Source: Brachionus rotundiformis
Taxonomy: Eukaryota > Rotifera > Eurotatoria > Ploima > Brachionidae
Direction of reading: 5' to 3'
DNA length: 64,000 nt
NCBI GenBank assembly: GCA_016802295.1
Contig: JAESIW010000138.1
Location: 753,904 to 817,903, forward strand
Shown here: positions 35,408-46,764 of the stretch, piece by piece
Position numbering within the stretch: the first letter of the stretch is position 1
How the letters are laid out: each line of letters starts with the position of its first letter
Translations under genes and position numbers: made by a program
Notes under the pieces: model-generated
What the model was told of the DNA's origin: nothing
The model's database searches: none
The model's input: the letters and a program-made list of their open reading frames with translations, nothing else

Positions 35408-37621
35408 TTAAAAGCGTTTTTCTTTCACCTTTTCCATTTTTTCTTGCTGCTTAAGAGCTTCTTTTTTGCGACTTAAAATTAAATTTATTATGTACTAATT
35501 TAATTTATTATATAGGAATTTACTTTCGTTTATCGAGTCCTTCAAATACACCGCATAAAATAGATAAGATAAAAAAAATGATTATTAAAGATGCCGCTAC
35601 TATTATGAACCCTTTTTAAAAAAAATTATATTTTTTTAAATTTTTTTTATATTAATAAATTTACATATGATGCTTATTTGACAGTATTCACCAACATACC
35701 ATCCAAGACAATAGCATACAAATTCTTTGTCTTTTAGACGGCATATGCCTTCATTTTGACATGTTTTGGAACATCCTAGCTCACATTTCTCACCAGGAAA
35801 TAAATCTTTTTGTGGTGAAACATCAACTGAAGTTTTCTGTTCGCACTCGCACTTAACAGCTCCCAAATTTGGTGTACACCAATTGTGCTCATAGCAATAG
35901 TTGTATTTATCTGTCTTGCAAGTCAATTGATTGTCTAAAAATTAGTTCCCATAGTTACATTTAAAATTGATTTTTATTGATAATTAATAACAAATATTCA
36001 TATAATGCTATCTTATAAACTAACTCGAATATTAACTCATTTATTTCTTTTAAATTCTTATTTTGTTTATTTGTACTATTTTTGCTACTTTTATTTAATT
36101 CTTATTCGGAAAGAAATAAAAAAATCTTTAATATACATGGGCATTTTTAGTTTGATATTTTGTATGGTCACATGGCTGCTTTTACTAGTTACCTACAAAC
36201 CTTATTTATCAGTAAAAAAAAGATTTAGCCTAAGCAAAAAGTTGTTAAAAAAATTAGGCCTAAAAATCAAGTATCAGAATGAAGAATTAAAATTAGCATG
36301 TGAACAAAATATTATTTTGGAAGACTACATAGAAAAAATGAACCTTAATATATCGACCCGTAATGTGTTTGGTCAAGTCAATGTATGCTATAAATGCAGA
36401 ATAATACGACCTGATAGATGCTACCATTGTTCAAAGTGTTCCATATGTATCTTAAAGCGAGATCACCACTGTCCACTTTTAAACAAATGTATCAGCTTTT
36501 CAAACCAAAAATATTTTATACTATTATTAATTTATATTTTAGTTTATAACTTATTTTTTGTATCGACTATAATTGATAACATGACTTTTAATCATTTGGT
36601 AAAATTTGTGCAAAAAATTGACCAATTTTCGAGTTTTAATTTTTTAATAACATTTTTTCTAATTTTTATTTCAATTATATATTTCATTTTTTTATTAATT
36701 AACTCATTTTATCTAGTCTGTATTAACAAAACTTCAATAGAAAACAATCATCCACCAAGATTAGAGATCAAAACTAATGAATCACTTTTTTCAGACAATA
36801 TATTTGATCTAGGCACAATGGAAAATTTAAAACAGATATTTGGCTCTAGTATATTACTAAGTCTATTACCTATTTGGACAAGTGAGGGAGATGGTCACCG
36901 TTTTAAAGTCTTTAATAACATTATTTAAATAAAACTTACATGCTAAATAAAATGATTTTTGAAATTCAGCAATACTGGTATCGCCAATGTTCAAATCAAC
37001 AATATATTTGGTGTCAGAGCCTTCCCTTTTATTAGCTTCAAAATAATTATTTAAAACATTTTTCATTTGTTCTAGGCTTAAGGCGGGTAAATCTTGGGGA
37101 TTTTTTTGTTCTTTTTTCCAATAGACAAGTTTGCCAAAAAATCTTGTCTGAGCTTTTGATTCAACCCTTTCCACTATCCAATCTTCAATGTCCATTTCGT
37201 AGTTTGGGTTGACAAGACTGTCTTTAGAATTTGCAGGAATATTTTTAAACTATTGGAAAAATTAAATTAACAATGAAATTAATTAAAATTTACAAGTTCT
37301 ATTATTTCTTCTGAAAATGTTTGGTATGACTTATAGGTACTGGGCACAAATAAAGTCAAATTCATATCATATCTCACAACTCCCAGACATTTATCACCTT
37401 TTTGATACAGTCCTTTTAGACATTTGCATTCATTGTCATTGTAGCATCGTTTATATTCAGCAATGCTGCAATTTTGACACAAGTCATTCTCTTTTAAAAG
37501 ATATATTATTTTTATAATAATTTGACCCATAATTACCGGCTTGCGAAGATTGATTGATTAAAAGTGATATAAAAAAACAAAAGATTAGAATTAAGGCAGG
37601 CTTTGATTGCAAGTTTTTCAT
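35408..37621 (-). CDS. Type I membrane protein with SEA-like region and EGF domains
   Basis: Six minus-strand exons: 37621-37537 (signal peptide, ALILIFCFFISLLI), 37490-37294, 37249-36940, 35934-35665, 35611-35524 and 35471-35408. About 337 aa with consistent phases. After the signal comes a small Cys-rich stretch (CQNCS...CKCLKGLYQKGDKC), then about 130 residues shaped like a SEA domain (inference; no cleavage motif seen). Next come one partial and one complete EGF module (CSKTCQNEGIC...CYCLGWYVGEYC), then a TM helix (about 289-309, FIIVAASLIIIFFILSIL) and a short basic tail rich in Lys/Glu. I do not recognise an orthologue. Intron 3 (35935-36939) holds a whole DHHC gene on the opposite strand. 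The last two exons are tiny (88 and 64 bp) but join in frame to give a plausible stop-transfer and tail. Confidence 0.75.
36005..36928 (+). CDS. DHHC palmitoyltransferase, single exon, nested in an intron of the EGF gene
   Basis: 307 aa with no intron. DHHC enzymes S-palmitoylate proteins at Golgi, ER or plasma membranes. Two TM helices near residues 12-34 and 42-62 and two more near 170-190 and 213-238 flank a Cys-rich domain (CYKCRIIRPDRCYHCSKC) with DHHC at 153-156. A TSIE (243-246) stands for the TTxE motif, and NLKQIFG plus LLPIWTS...GDG match the C-terminal PaCCT region of the ZDHHC2/15/20 group. The residue after DHHCP is Leu rather than the near-invariant Trp (DHHCPLLNKC), an odd change. 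The gene lies entirely within intron 3 of the minus-strand EGF gene, and its stop is about 10 bp from that gene's splice donor. Its AATAAA (36928-36933) overlaps the stop codon. Lack of introns suggests a retrocopy. Confidence 0.85.
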   Translation: MLSYKLTRILTHLFLLNSYFVYLYYFCYFYLILIRKEIKKSLIYMGIFSLIFCMVTWLLLLVTYKPYLSVKKRFSLSKKLLKKLGLKIKYQNEELKLACEQNIILEDYIEKMNLNISTRNVFGQVNVCYKCRIIRPDRCYHCSKCSICILKRDHHCPLLNKCISFSNQKYFILLLIYILVYNLFFVSTIIDNMTFNHLVKFVQKIDQFSSFNFLITFFLIFISIIYFIFLLINSFYLVCINKTSIENNHPPRLEIKTNESLFSDNIFDLGTMENLKQIFGSSILLSLLPIWTSEGDGHRFKVFNNII

Positions 37622-38231
37622 TTTTAGATAATTTAAATGATTATTATTGAAGAATAATTTTTTTTTTTTTTTGATATACAATATTTATTCTTTTTTTTAT
37701 TAATTTTAAATATTATTTCGAAATTAAGTAGATAAAAAGGTAATCGTTGAGTAAATTTTGAAATTTTTTTAATATTTTAGAGGCAGTTGTATATTTGAAA
37801 AAAGAAAAGATTTTTAGAGTTCCTATATATAAATATTTTCCTAAGTCATCAAATAATTATGTGGTATGATTTTTACTAACATGGTTTCAAATTTCAAATT
37901 GAATTTATTCTGATTATTCTCTTAATTTTGAATATAAGATGATATTTAAGTTTTTGAAAAGAAATTAATTTTTACTTTATAATTATAAAAAAGTGTATTC
38001 TAAAAAAAGGCTAATTATTTTTCTTAATTCTGACAAAATTGGAATTAAAAAAAAAATAATCTCAACTATTTTTTAAATACTAGAGATAATAAAAAACCAA
38101 ATTATTTATTTGTAAATTTAATTAATAACATATGACAATTATAATTCGAATAAATTAAGCCAAGAGCGAAAGGCTTTTTAATTTAAAATGATACAAATTA
38201 ATATACTAAAGTAAAAAACAAATAAAATTTA
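37622..38231. other. AT-rich gap, presumed EGF-gene promoter
   Basis: No gene or repeat recognised before the inverted repeat arm begins at 38232. Confidence 0.4.
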
Positions 38232-39001
38232 GAAAAAATAATTTAAAATACTAAATATATTAACTCAAGTTAAACTTAACAGTATATAAAACTGCGTTTG
38301 TAAATCAATTATTATTTATTGAGAGTTTTAATTTAATTTTCGTAAAAGAGATAAAGATTTAAACAAAATCAATTATTTGCTTTTGTCACCCTCCTCTTTT
38401 TGCAACCGGGCTTGGGACCGGCTTTGGCAGAGTTATGACGGCGTCTTTCCCTAAGAAGCCAGTGGGACGTTCATCATAAACAGCGCCACTCATCCGAGCA
38501 CTCAAAATTGGCTGCGAACTCGGCAACTATTTAGACTAGCTTGGAACCACAAACCAAGCGACTTCTCTCTCACTCGAGACAAAGTCTTAACTTAAGGCTT
38601 CCAAAGTTACGTACTGTCTGCAGAGGGTCAGCTGTACAGCAGATTCTCGCTCCTTTCGGATTCTATACTGGGAGATGGTCGAAGCCAGCGGCGCCCTCAT
38701 ACGACAAGACTTGGACAAAGACCCGTAGGTCTATGTACCCGCCATACAGCTCTTCTGCAGACTACGTGAAAGACCACATGCACATACGATGCATGTGGCT
38801 GCCACCACCCTCCTCTTTTTTCATCAGGGCTTGGGACCTGCGGATCGGCAGAGTTATGGTGACTGCTTTTTGAATCCGTTTTTCAAAATTAAAAAAATTT
38901 TTAATTTGAAAAATGAAGTGAATTTTTACAAAATGACATCCTATTTATACCCCTTCGTTGTACATGAGTCACTAATTTAGCTAATTTAGCTAATTTAACT
39001 T
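38232..39001 (-). repeat. GC-rich repeat unit, copy 3 (right arm of the long inverted repeat)
   Basis: Reverse complement of copy 2 over about 770 bp. Reading on the minus strand: TGACTCA (about 38971), TATAAATA (38949-38942), the core with the two 50-bp direct repeats (about 38870-38380), then AATAAA (38320-38315). The TATA-to-AATAAA distance is 629 bp, against 628 in copies 2 and 4. The antisense 110-codon frame is intact here (38541-38873, + strand). Confidence 0.85.
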
Positions 39002-39720
39002 ATGCTTAACTTATTGTGATAACTTAGGTAAATTTTTTATAATACAAAATTTAAGAAAAAAAAAACTGTTTTAGTAATAACACTCTTTTTATACCCATTT
39101 GGTATCCATGAATAATGCTAACCAATTTAATTTTTGAGGATTTGGGTTAACTAATTACTAATTAGCTATTTATTTTATTTCAAAAATTTTAAATTAACTA
39201 AAAATTTTTATATAGAAATGTTTTCAAAATTGAATGATATATTTTTTAACTTATTTATCTAATATTTATCATGTATCATGAATTTTTCATCCAAAAGTTG
39301 AATTGATTTCCAAAATTGACATTCTTTTTTTGCCCTTTGGTTTTTACAGTCAAAATAACTTATTTAGCCAATTAAAAAATTTACGTAATTTTAGTATTTT
39401 AAATGTATTAAATAAAATTTAAGTTTAAATTTTATTCGAAGATAACTTATTTCGTCTTTCTGTCATTAATACAATTTAAAACATTTAAATATTTTGTTTG
39501 GAAAAATAAAATCCTAAATTAAGATGTCATTTTGGAAGAAATCAATTAATTTATTTTGTAAAAAATATTTTGATAAAATTTTTTTTATCTAAAATGAAAA
39601 ATGTCTTCCAAAATAACATGTTCCTTTTTGTGAACGAGTCATAGTAATTGATTTAACCAATTCAACTCATTTATCTAATTTAGTTATTTTATTTAATACA
39701 TGATCGAAACATGTATGCTT
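39002..39720 (-). promoter_or_regulatory. Decaying array of TATA/TGACTCA-like modules upstream of copy 3
   Basis: On the minus strand, diverged modules of the unit's promoter segment recur near 39130-39080 (ATGGGTATAAAAAGAGTG), 39340-39300 (CCAAAGGGCAAAAAAAGAATGTC) and 39645-39600 (ATGACTCGTTCACAAAAAGG, then a TTATTTTGG box). A fragment in the opposite orientation (GATGTCATTTTGGAAG) is near 39524. Decay grows with distance from the core. I see no protein gene here. Confidence 0.45.
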
Positions 39721-40102
39721 TAATCATAAATCTGAACGGTTGTCTTTGGTAAATCATGCAATACTTAAAAGCTTAGAATTATAAGTGGGTGAACACACCT
39801 CAGTTCCCTATCTACTTCATAATTACTGGCCAAATTTTGGTTTTTTGTTACAGATAAAAAAGATAATATAATTTTGGACATTTTTATTATTTACATTTTA
39901 ATATTTAAAATATTAACACTATTTATAAAATTTTCTTATAATTTAACAAATAAAAATCAAAAAAAGTCGGCTTTATATAAACCATTTTCATTTAAAACAA
40001 AAACATTTAAAAAAATACTTTCAAATGGCTTAATTAATGAAAAAAACTCTTCTAAATTTCGTAATACTAAAGATTGTCTAATATATAGGTAAATTTGCTG
40101 AT

Positions 40103-41017
40103 CTAAGTGTCTCTTGACTTAAAAAAACCATCTGGTGAGATAAATTCCTTTATAGTGACGGTGACCACCCCGCTTGTTATATCAGTAATGACCACGTCTT
40201 CAGTGGTATGTGTGGTAAAGAATGTGTTAAAGCTGTCTGTATCAGAGTCTTTGCGATCTTTGGAACCATTTTGCTCCACTTCTTCGTCTGTCAAATCTGT
40301 TATTTTGTTCCGCTTGAGGCTTTTGATTATTTTTTTCTCATCACAGTCCGATTCAGAGTCAGTGGACGCCTCTTGGACCTGTTTGTGTGAGCTATGATCG
40401 CTGTCGCTTGAGATTCTCACCCTGGTTTTTCTCAGAGTCCTTCTCTTGCTTGAACAATTTGAAGACGCCGAAGAGGACACTTTTCGGCGCCGATGAGATT
40501 TGTTCAAAGAATAATTTGACGATTCGGAAGATAGTGAGTTTGTGGATGAGACACGTTTCATACTGTTTGTAAGTGGTTTTGAGTCAGTTTTGATGGGACG
40601 TAGTCCTTCAGCCAAACGCTTGGCAACTCTAATCTCGCTTGTCAAGTCACTTTGTTCTTTAGACTCAGCATTCTCTTCTGGTACACTTTTATCTGCCTCT
40701 TTTGGCTTGACATTCTTTTTTTTGTTTTTAAGTCTAAATATAATAAAATATTAAAAAAAAATATCTATTTTTATCGTTATAAGTTACGTTTCGAAATAAT
40801 TATCTATCAGTTGTCTGTCAAATATGTTCCGTTCTGGCTCCCATGTGTTGTGGCTGTCGTCCCAGTCTCGCCACTTGATCAAATAGTGCCGTTTGCCCTA
40901 AAATTTGGAATTGGCTAATGAGCCTCTTTGGACAAGCTTATAAATCTGACTTACCCGGATTTTCTTATGATTGAGTATCTTTTCTGCTGGATATATATCA
41001 TCGTTTTTGTTCGACAT
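40103..41017 (-). CDS. Polycomb CBX protein (chromodomain plus C-terminal Pc box)
   Basis: Three minus-strand exons: 41017-40955, 40897-40788 and 40733-40103, 267 aa. Polycomb CBX proteins read H3K27me3 and link to RING1 in PRC1. The chromodomain occupies about residues 9-57: YPAEKILNHKKIR, then GKRHYLIKWRDW, then HNTWEPERNI. The aromatic-cage residues (Y, W, W) are present. After a Lys-rich patch and a Ser/Arg-rich and acidic linker, the C-terminus has VVITDITSGVVTVTIKEF followed by GFF (about 236-262). This is the cbox/Pc box seen in vertebrate CBX2/4/6/7/8 that binds RING1 proteins. That C-box separates it from HP1, which would have a chromoshadow domain instead. The size is close to CBX7/CBX8. 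It is a compact three-exon gene in an otherwise gene-poor stretch. Confidence 0.9.
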
Positions 41018-43565
41018 TATGTCTGGCCTGGGACTTGGTAAAATTTTCAATTTTATATCTAGATTGAAAAATAATTGAGTCTAATTAAGTAAAATGTTAA
41101 TTAATATGGAGGATATATGCATAAATATAATGTGAAAAAGTAGAAATATAAGATTAATTTTAAACTCGGCTTAATTCTAATTTATGTTCAGTCTTAGCTA
41201 GACATGAAGTATTCGATTTGTCTCTCGGCTATAAATTTATATCTTATTATTTTTCAATTTATTATCTTAACATAAATAGAAAAAATAAGGTAATACAATT
41301 TTTTCATATTTAACTATTTATATGGATTTTTTAATTGATATTCCCTTTCTTCTTTGATTTTGATTGACTCAATAAATTGTAAAATTTATAAAACATTATA
41401 TTGATATTTAAAATTTAAATGAGATAAGTTATATATAAAAGACTTCACCATTCACTTAAAATATAAAAAAAAATGTTCTAATGATCTAAATATCTGAAAT
41501 GCGCAATTAGTAAGATAAAATTTATGCTAGATAATTTAGCTCTTTGAATAAAAAAATTGTTTAAACAATAATAAAAAACAATTGATGAAATTACTATGAG
41601 CAATTTAATTGATTATATAGATAACTTAACAAAAAAAAGATACATAAAGATATATTGCTCAATTGAAAAAAAAAATTAAATTAAAATAAAGTAAAAATTT
41701 TTCCCAAAAAATTGAAATACATTAAATTGGTTTTAATTGAAAAATAAATTTTTATCTAAAACTATAGGAGGTTAAAAAAGAGCCGTAAAAATGATGAAAA
41801 CATAAAATTTAAATAATAAAAAAAATTTTTTCGTTTAACTTCTTTCAGATCAATTAAGTATTAAAAATCGTGAAATAACTGCTTAAATAAAATTTATTTT
41901 AATCATTAAATTTTGGGAAAATATTTTTCGCAAATAGAAGTAAAAATAAAGTGGATCTAAAATTTAATATAAATGATAAATGATAAATTTAATTTAAAAA
42001 TTATGCATCTTTTAATCTAAAATTATATCTTAATATCAAGTAACATATTCCCCCTTTTTTTAAGTTTAAATAAAAAAATAATTTATATAATCATAATAAA
42101 GAATTTTACTATATAAAATTACTTAATTTGTTTGGAAATATTGCTATCTGTAAATATATACATGAATCATAAAAATTTACTTTTTTTAAATACATTTTCT
42201 CTTAAATTAATAAATTTTACATTTTGATTGACATAATTTTGCCAAACTAAATAACTAAATGAAAAAATTAACCGATTTCTTGAGAAGTTTAAAAATAACA
42301 ACTTAAAAAAGAATTGATTAAGTTTGATTAAAGTTTACGTAAATTCTACTACGTGACAAGATATTTTTAAATAAGTTTTTAGATACGTCCTGAAATTTAT
42401 TATAAGAAATTCGATTGCGTAAATAATTGATTGTAGAATTGACTGTTTATAAAATTAAAACATAAAAAATAATTTTATCCTTAAAATTTGTTAATTTACG
42501 ATTTCTTTAGGAATCATGAAATCATGTTTTGTTTAAAATGTGATTTAATTTTTGATTATTTGATATAATTACTAACTTTTTTGAGAAAATAAATTTTTCA
42601 AAAACCTTTAAAAATTATTAATTTTATGTAATGGAAAAAAATCTATATTTTTTTAACTTTGAAATGGTTGACTTTTGATTTGAAAGCCATTCTGAGTTTA
42701 GAAGATTTATAAGTAATTATTTAATAACACAATAAAGCTTTAATTTAACATGTTCTAGAAAGAAAAAGAATTTTCTTTTTTAGATTAATTTCGACAAACA
42801 AAATAATTTTTTGCTTACTTTAATTGGCAATTAAATTTTAAAAATAATTCTATTAGAATTAAATATTACAGTGTTTAGGAGATAGAATTTATTATTTTAT
42901 GATTTAAAAGAAAATTCTAAAGGTGAGCTTTATAATTGGCAATCAAAACTGATTGAGCAGAGCTAAAATTCTTTATTTTAATTATAATTATAACAAAAAA
43001 AGGCTAGTAAATTTTGTTAAATAAAAATCAAGCTACAATAAAATCACACAAGCGTATTTGATTATGTATTTTGAAATTTATGAGAAAATTTAAATTCAAA
43101 TTCCATTTATAAAAAAAAAACAAAAGATAAAAACGAGTTATTGAATTCTTAGCTTCAAAATAATTTTTTTTTTTAATTAAAAAATCAATTAAATATTGGG
43201 CTCGATAATTTTCCAAGTATTACATTAAAAAAACTTGCCCTTTAAACCCAATCCTGTATATTTTATCTATCTATTGTCTAAAATCTAGAATATGATGGCA
43301 CTATCTTTAAATTCAATTCATCAACCAACTAATTTAAAATATTAATAAATTTCATTTTTAATTTCTAATTGTACCAAATAAAAATTCAAAAATATTATAT
43401 TCATTTCATAACAGTTTAATTCTAATATTTGACAAGATAAGACGTAACTGTTATTTTACTTAATATAAAAAAAATTAGCATAATCAAGAACAAGTCTCAC
43501 GTGCAAATAACTTAGTAAAAGTTGCCAGAATAAATCAAAATTTCACAATACCTAAATAATTTAAA
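41018..43565. other. 2.5-kb gene-free interval
   Basis: AT-rich, with stops in all frames and no recognisable gene or repeat. It lies between divergent genes (CBX on the minus strand, SDR on the plus), so both promoters must be here. Confidence 0.45.
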
Positions 43566-44818
43566 ATGCTTGGCAAAATACTGATCGCGGTGCCTCCAAT
43601 TGTTTTATTGGGCTATTTAGCAAATAGATTCTTTTTCCGCGGATCAAAATGTAAGTCCAAAAATCGGCTTAACTCCAAAGTTGCCATAGTAACAGGAGCT
43701 AATTGTGGAATAGGTTACGAAACAGCTCTTGATCTAGCCAAGAGAGGTAATATAACTTGTTGACAAAGATCAATTTAAAATTTAATCATTAAACTTAGAC
43801 GCCACTGTGGTCTTGGCATGTAGAGATTTAGTCAAGGCCAATGAAGCAGCTGAGAAAATAAAATTCGAATCAGCTAATGTGAATATATATGTGGAAAAAT
43901 TGGACTTAGCTTGCCTCGAATCAATCGGAAATTTTGTCAAAAACTTTAAACTTAAGTTCCAAAGACTGGATATTTTGATCAATAATGCTGGTATTTTATG
44001 GCACTAATCTAAAAATTTGTTTTAATTAAAAAATCAAGGCCTTTTGACTAGTTCATATGTAGAAACCAAAGATGGTTACGAGACACAATTCGGAGTTATG
44101 CATTTGGGACACTTTTATCTTACTTATCTTCTGCTAGATCTGCTCAAGTTATCAAAACCTAGTCGAGTTGTTAATCTAACATCTGAAGCTCATCGCTGTA
44201 AAAAAATTAAAAATTAAAAATTATTTTTTTTACAAGCTTAATATTTTAGTCTGTAATATAAAGTGGGAAGATATAATGCTCAAAAAAAACTATAATAGCT
44301 TTAGAGCTTATCAACAAGCCAAATTGGCCAATATCTTATTTACTTTGGAATTTAATAAACGCTATAAAGAAGAAGGTGTATTGGCTGTTAGTGTCCATCC
44401 TGGTTTCGTAAAAACCGAGATAAATCGACATTTTACAGAAAAAATAGGCCTAAAAACTTTATTATTTGTATTTTTTTATCCATTTTATCTAATTGGTAGC
44501 ATGAGTTCCAAATTGGGTAATAATTAACTTAACTTATGTGACTTTTAAGGAAATTAATTTTTTTAGGAGCTCAGACAAGCATTCATTGCGCAGTTGCTGA
44601 CGATATTCCGAATGACGATAGAATTTATTATAGGTAATTGAAAAGATTTATTTTTAAGCTAAAAACAATATACTTAATTTTAAAATATGATAAAAAAATT
44701 TTAAAATTTTTATTTGTTAAGAAATTGTAAACCAGCAAATTGTTCCTCTCAAGCAATGGATGAAGAAGAAAGCAAAAAATTGTGGGAGTTTAGTACAAAG
44801 ATTTTAAATTTAGAATAA
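43566..44818 (+). CDS. Short-chain dehydrogenase, retinol dehydrogenase 11-14 type
   Basis: Six exons: 43566-43746, 43799-43990, 44039-44197, 44250-44516, 44567-44633 and 44722-44818, 320 aa. Family members oxidise or reduce retinoids and other lipophilic alcohols with NADP(H), anchored in the ER membrane by the N-terminus. An N-terminal hydrophobic anchor (ILIAVPPIVLLGYLA) precedes the cofactor motif TGANCGIG (43-50). NNAG sits across the exon 2/3 junction. The catalytic Ser region is NLTSEAH, and the catalytic pair is Y198-x3-K202 (AYQQAK). VHPGFVKTEI and a C-terminal KKLWEFSTK match the RDH11-14 pattern. All residues needed for activity are present. Substrate specificity is inferred from family. 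The stop is 57 bp from the stop of the opposing gene, so the 3' UTRs probably overlap. Confidence 0.9.
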
Positions 44819-44875
44819 TATTTTTTTGTTGTTTTTTCCTAATTTTATCATAATTAATAAAATAAATCAAATAAT

Positions 44876-46440
44876 TTAAGTATTTTTGTCATAAAATTCC
44901 CAAAATTGTTTATCTTCTTGAAAACCTTCATTTGATTTTACATCAGCGACAGGTTCCTCAAATTTAATTTCATCAACAACTTCTCTAGTCACTTCTTTGG
45001 TCACTTCTTTTTTGTTCTCGGCATTTTTCTTTGGTTTCGGCCTTTCAATCCGTTCTCTAGGAATTACTGGAAGCCTGTTAGCCTGTTCTTCCTTGAACAC
45101 TTTAAAATCCTTTAGCATTCTGTCGTCAATTATCGACAGTTCTAGCCACTGACCTTAAGATTTAATATTTATCTAATTATTAGAAAACAAAAAAAGGTCT
45201 TTTTTAAGTGATTTATTTAAGTTGATTAATAAAAAAAATATTAAAATCAAACGACTATTATTTCGCTTCTGCCTTGGCTCGTTTGGCTTCGGCTCGTTCT
45301 GCTTCAACTAAAGCAAAGTCGCGAAGTATCCTTTCGTCAACTGTATTTAGTTCAGTCCATTTAACTAAAATAATTGTTATACAATTAGTACATGTAGAGA
45401 GTGTTAAAGAATAGTGTTAAGGTGTTTAAAAAGTTTGGGTTTTTTTTTTCTTTGGTAAAAATAAAATAACTTACTCAGCCAGTCAGTCTTGCGTCTGTGC
45501 GGTGTTATCACATTTTTTGTCCAACTTTCCATGTGTTTTTTATTTACATCACCATTGTGGACAGATTCTCTATGACCAGTCTTGTAAACGGTCGGATATC
45601 CGTGTCCAACTGCATGTCTTAAGTGGTTGCCTAGATCATAATATTCATTAACAAGGATATCACGCTCATTTTTGTTTACATTTAGTTCATTTTCTTCTTC
45701 TTTAGCCTTTTTTTTGATAATACCCGTATTGTGAATTTTGGATAAAGTGTCATGCACCTTAATTCTGTCGGCTAAAAGCCTTTCGGTGTCATAGGTACCA
45801 AATTTGTGACGTATATTTTGGGGAATTTCATCACTTGAAGCCCACTGCCTATAAAGCTCATGGTATTTGCCAGGTATGTGAATTACATTTTTAGTCGGAT
45901 AATTAGCTTCTTTGGTTACGCCATCAGGAGTAGTAAAAAGCTTGTAAATTGTTCCATCAGCAGCTTTGTAAGATTCTACATTTGGCACATTTTCGGACAT
46001 GGTTCTGTTGTCAACAACTGTTGGAGGGTTGTACAGTGAAGTATTTCCCCTCTCTAAAGTATTCCCATTCAGCTCATAACTTTGCTCATTGGCAAAAACT
46101 TTATTGGTCTTATCAGTGGTAGCTTCAAAAGAGGATACATATTTTCTCAAATTATTGTAATCTTGGGTTTGGCTTTGATTTGCTTTTGTACCAGGATTAA
46201 GTCCATTGAATTTGAAAGTGTTCAAGTATGAGTCGTCATTTTTGAGGAAAAATTTCTGTCTTGGTAAACCTACTCGAATTCTGGCAGCATCAAGCTCTGG
46301 ATTAGCTTTTAAGAAAATTTTTAAATTCTATATTTTCTTAAATTTTAATTACTTGAATCGAATTTGATGATTTTTACATTTTGTGATACAGGTCTATGAT
46401 AATCAGAGTATTTGACAGTTGCCTCTTGTTTAGCGGACAT
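44876..46440 (-). CDS. Unrecognised protein (possibly ciliary), two alternative last exons
   Basis: Shared minus-strand exons 46440-46353 and 46305-45475 (phase-1 ends) can join either exon 3a (45364-45258, total 341 aa) or exon 3b (45153-44876, total 398 aa). Both have a phase-1 acceptor and their own stop. They start with related sequence: IKWTELNTVDERILRDF and SQWLELSIIDDRMLKDF. The protein opens MSAKQEATVKYSDYHRP and includes PELDAARIRVGLPRQKFF, YKLFTTPDGVT, and KFGTYDTERLLADRIKV. It has no signal peptide, TM helix or known catalytic motif; it is charged, repeat-poor and soluble. The YSDYHRP-like start and FGT motif recall microtubule-inner or axonemal proteins, but I cannot name the family. 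Exon 3b adds a Lys/Glu/Pro-rich tail. An AATAAA-type signal lies downstream of exon 3a (minus strand, near 45210). Confidence 0.75.
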
Positions 46441-46764
46441 TATGAAAAATTTTCTTTAACCCAAAGCGTCTAAATAATTTAATAAATTTACATCATTTAA
46501 TGCTTACCAAAGATTTTTTGTTTGAAAAAAAGTTTCCATAGTAATTAATAGGAAAATTTTAAACTTATAAACAAAATTTTTAGAAATTAGCTTCTTTTTA
46601 GTAACCAATAAATCGAAATATTTAAATTTAGATTTAAGTTAAAATTCTAATACTTTATTTAGTCAAGATTAAATTTTTCTACCTGCCTGTAAATATTTAT
46701 ATGTTATTCAAAAAAAAAAGAAAAAAAATTTAAATATTTAAATATTTTATTTACAAAATTTAAA
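46441..46764. other. Short gap between two minus-strand genes
   Basis: Holds the 3' UTR of the STRA6-like gene and the promoter/5' UTR of the following gene. No other feature seen. Confidence 0.4.

Noticed and set aside
39874..40092. 73-codon open frame (+) as a small membrane protein
   Set aside because: Hydrophobic, low-complexity, AT-driven composition and no conserved motif. A TTACAG and a GGTAAA lie at its ends, but no partner exon was found.
40103..41017. HP1-type identity for the chromodomain gene
   Set aside because: No chromoshadow domain. The C-terminal TDITSGVVTVTIKEF/GFF box is that of Polycomb CBX proteins.
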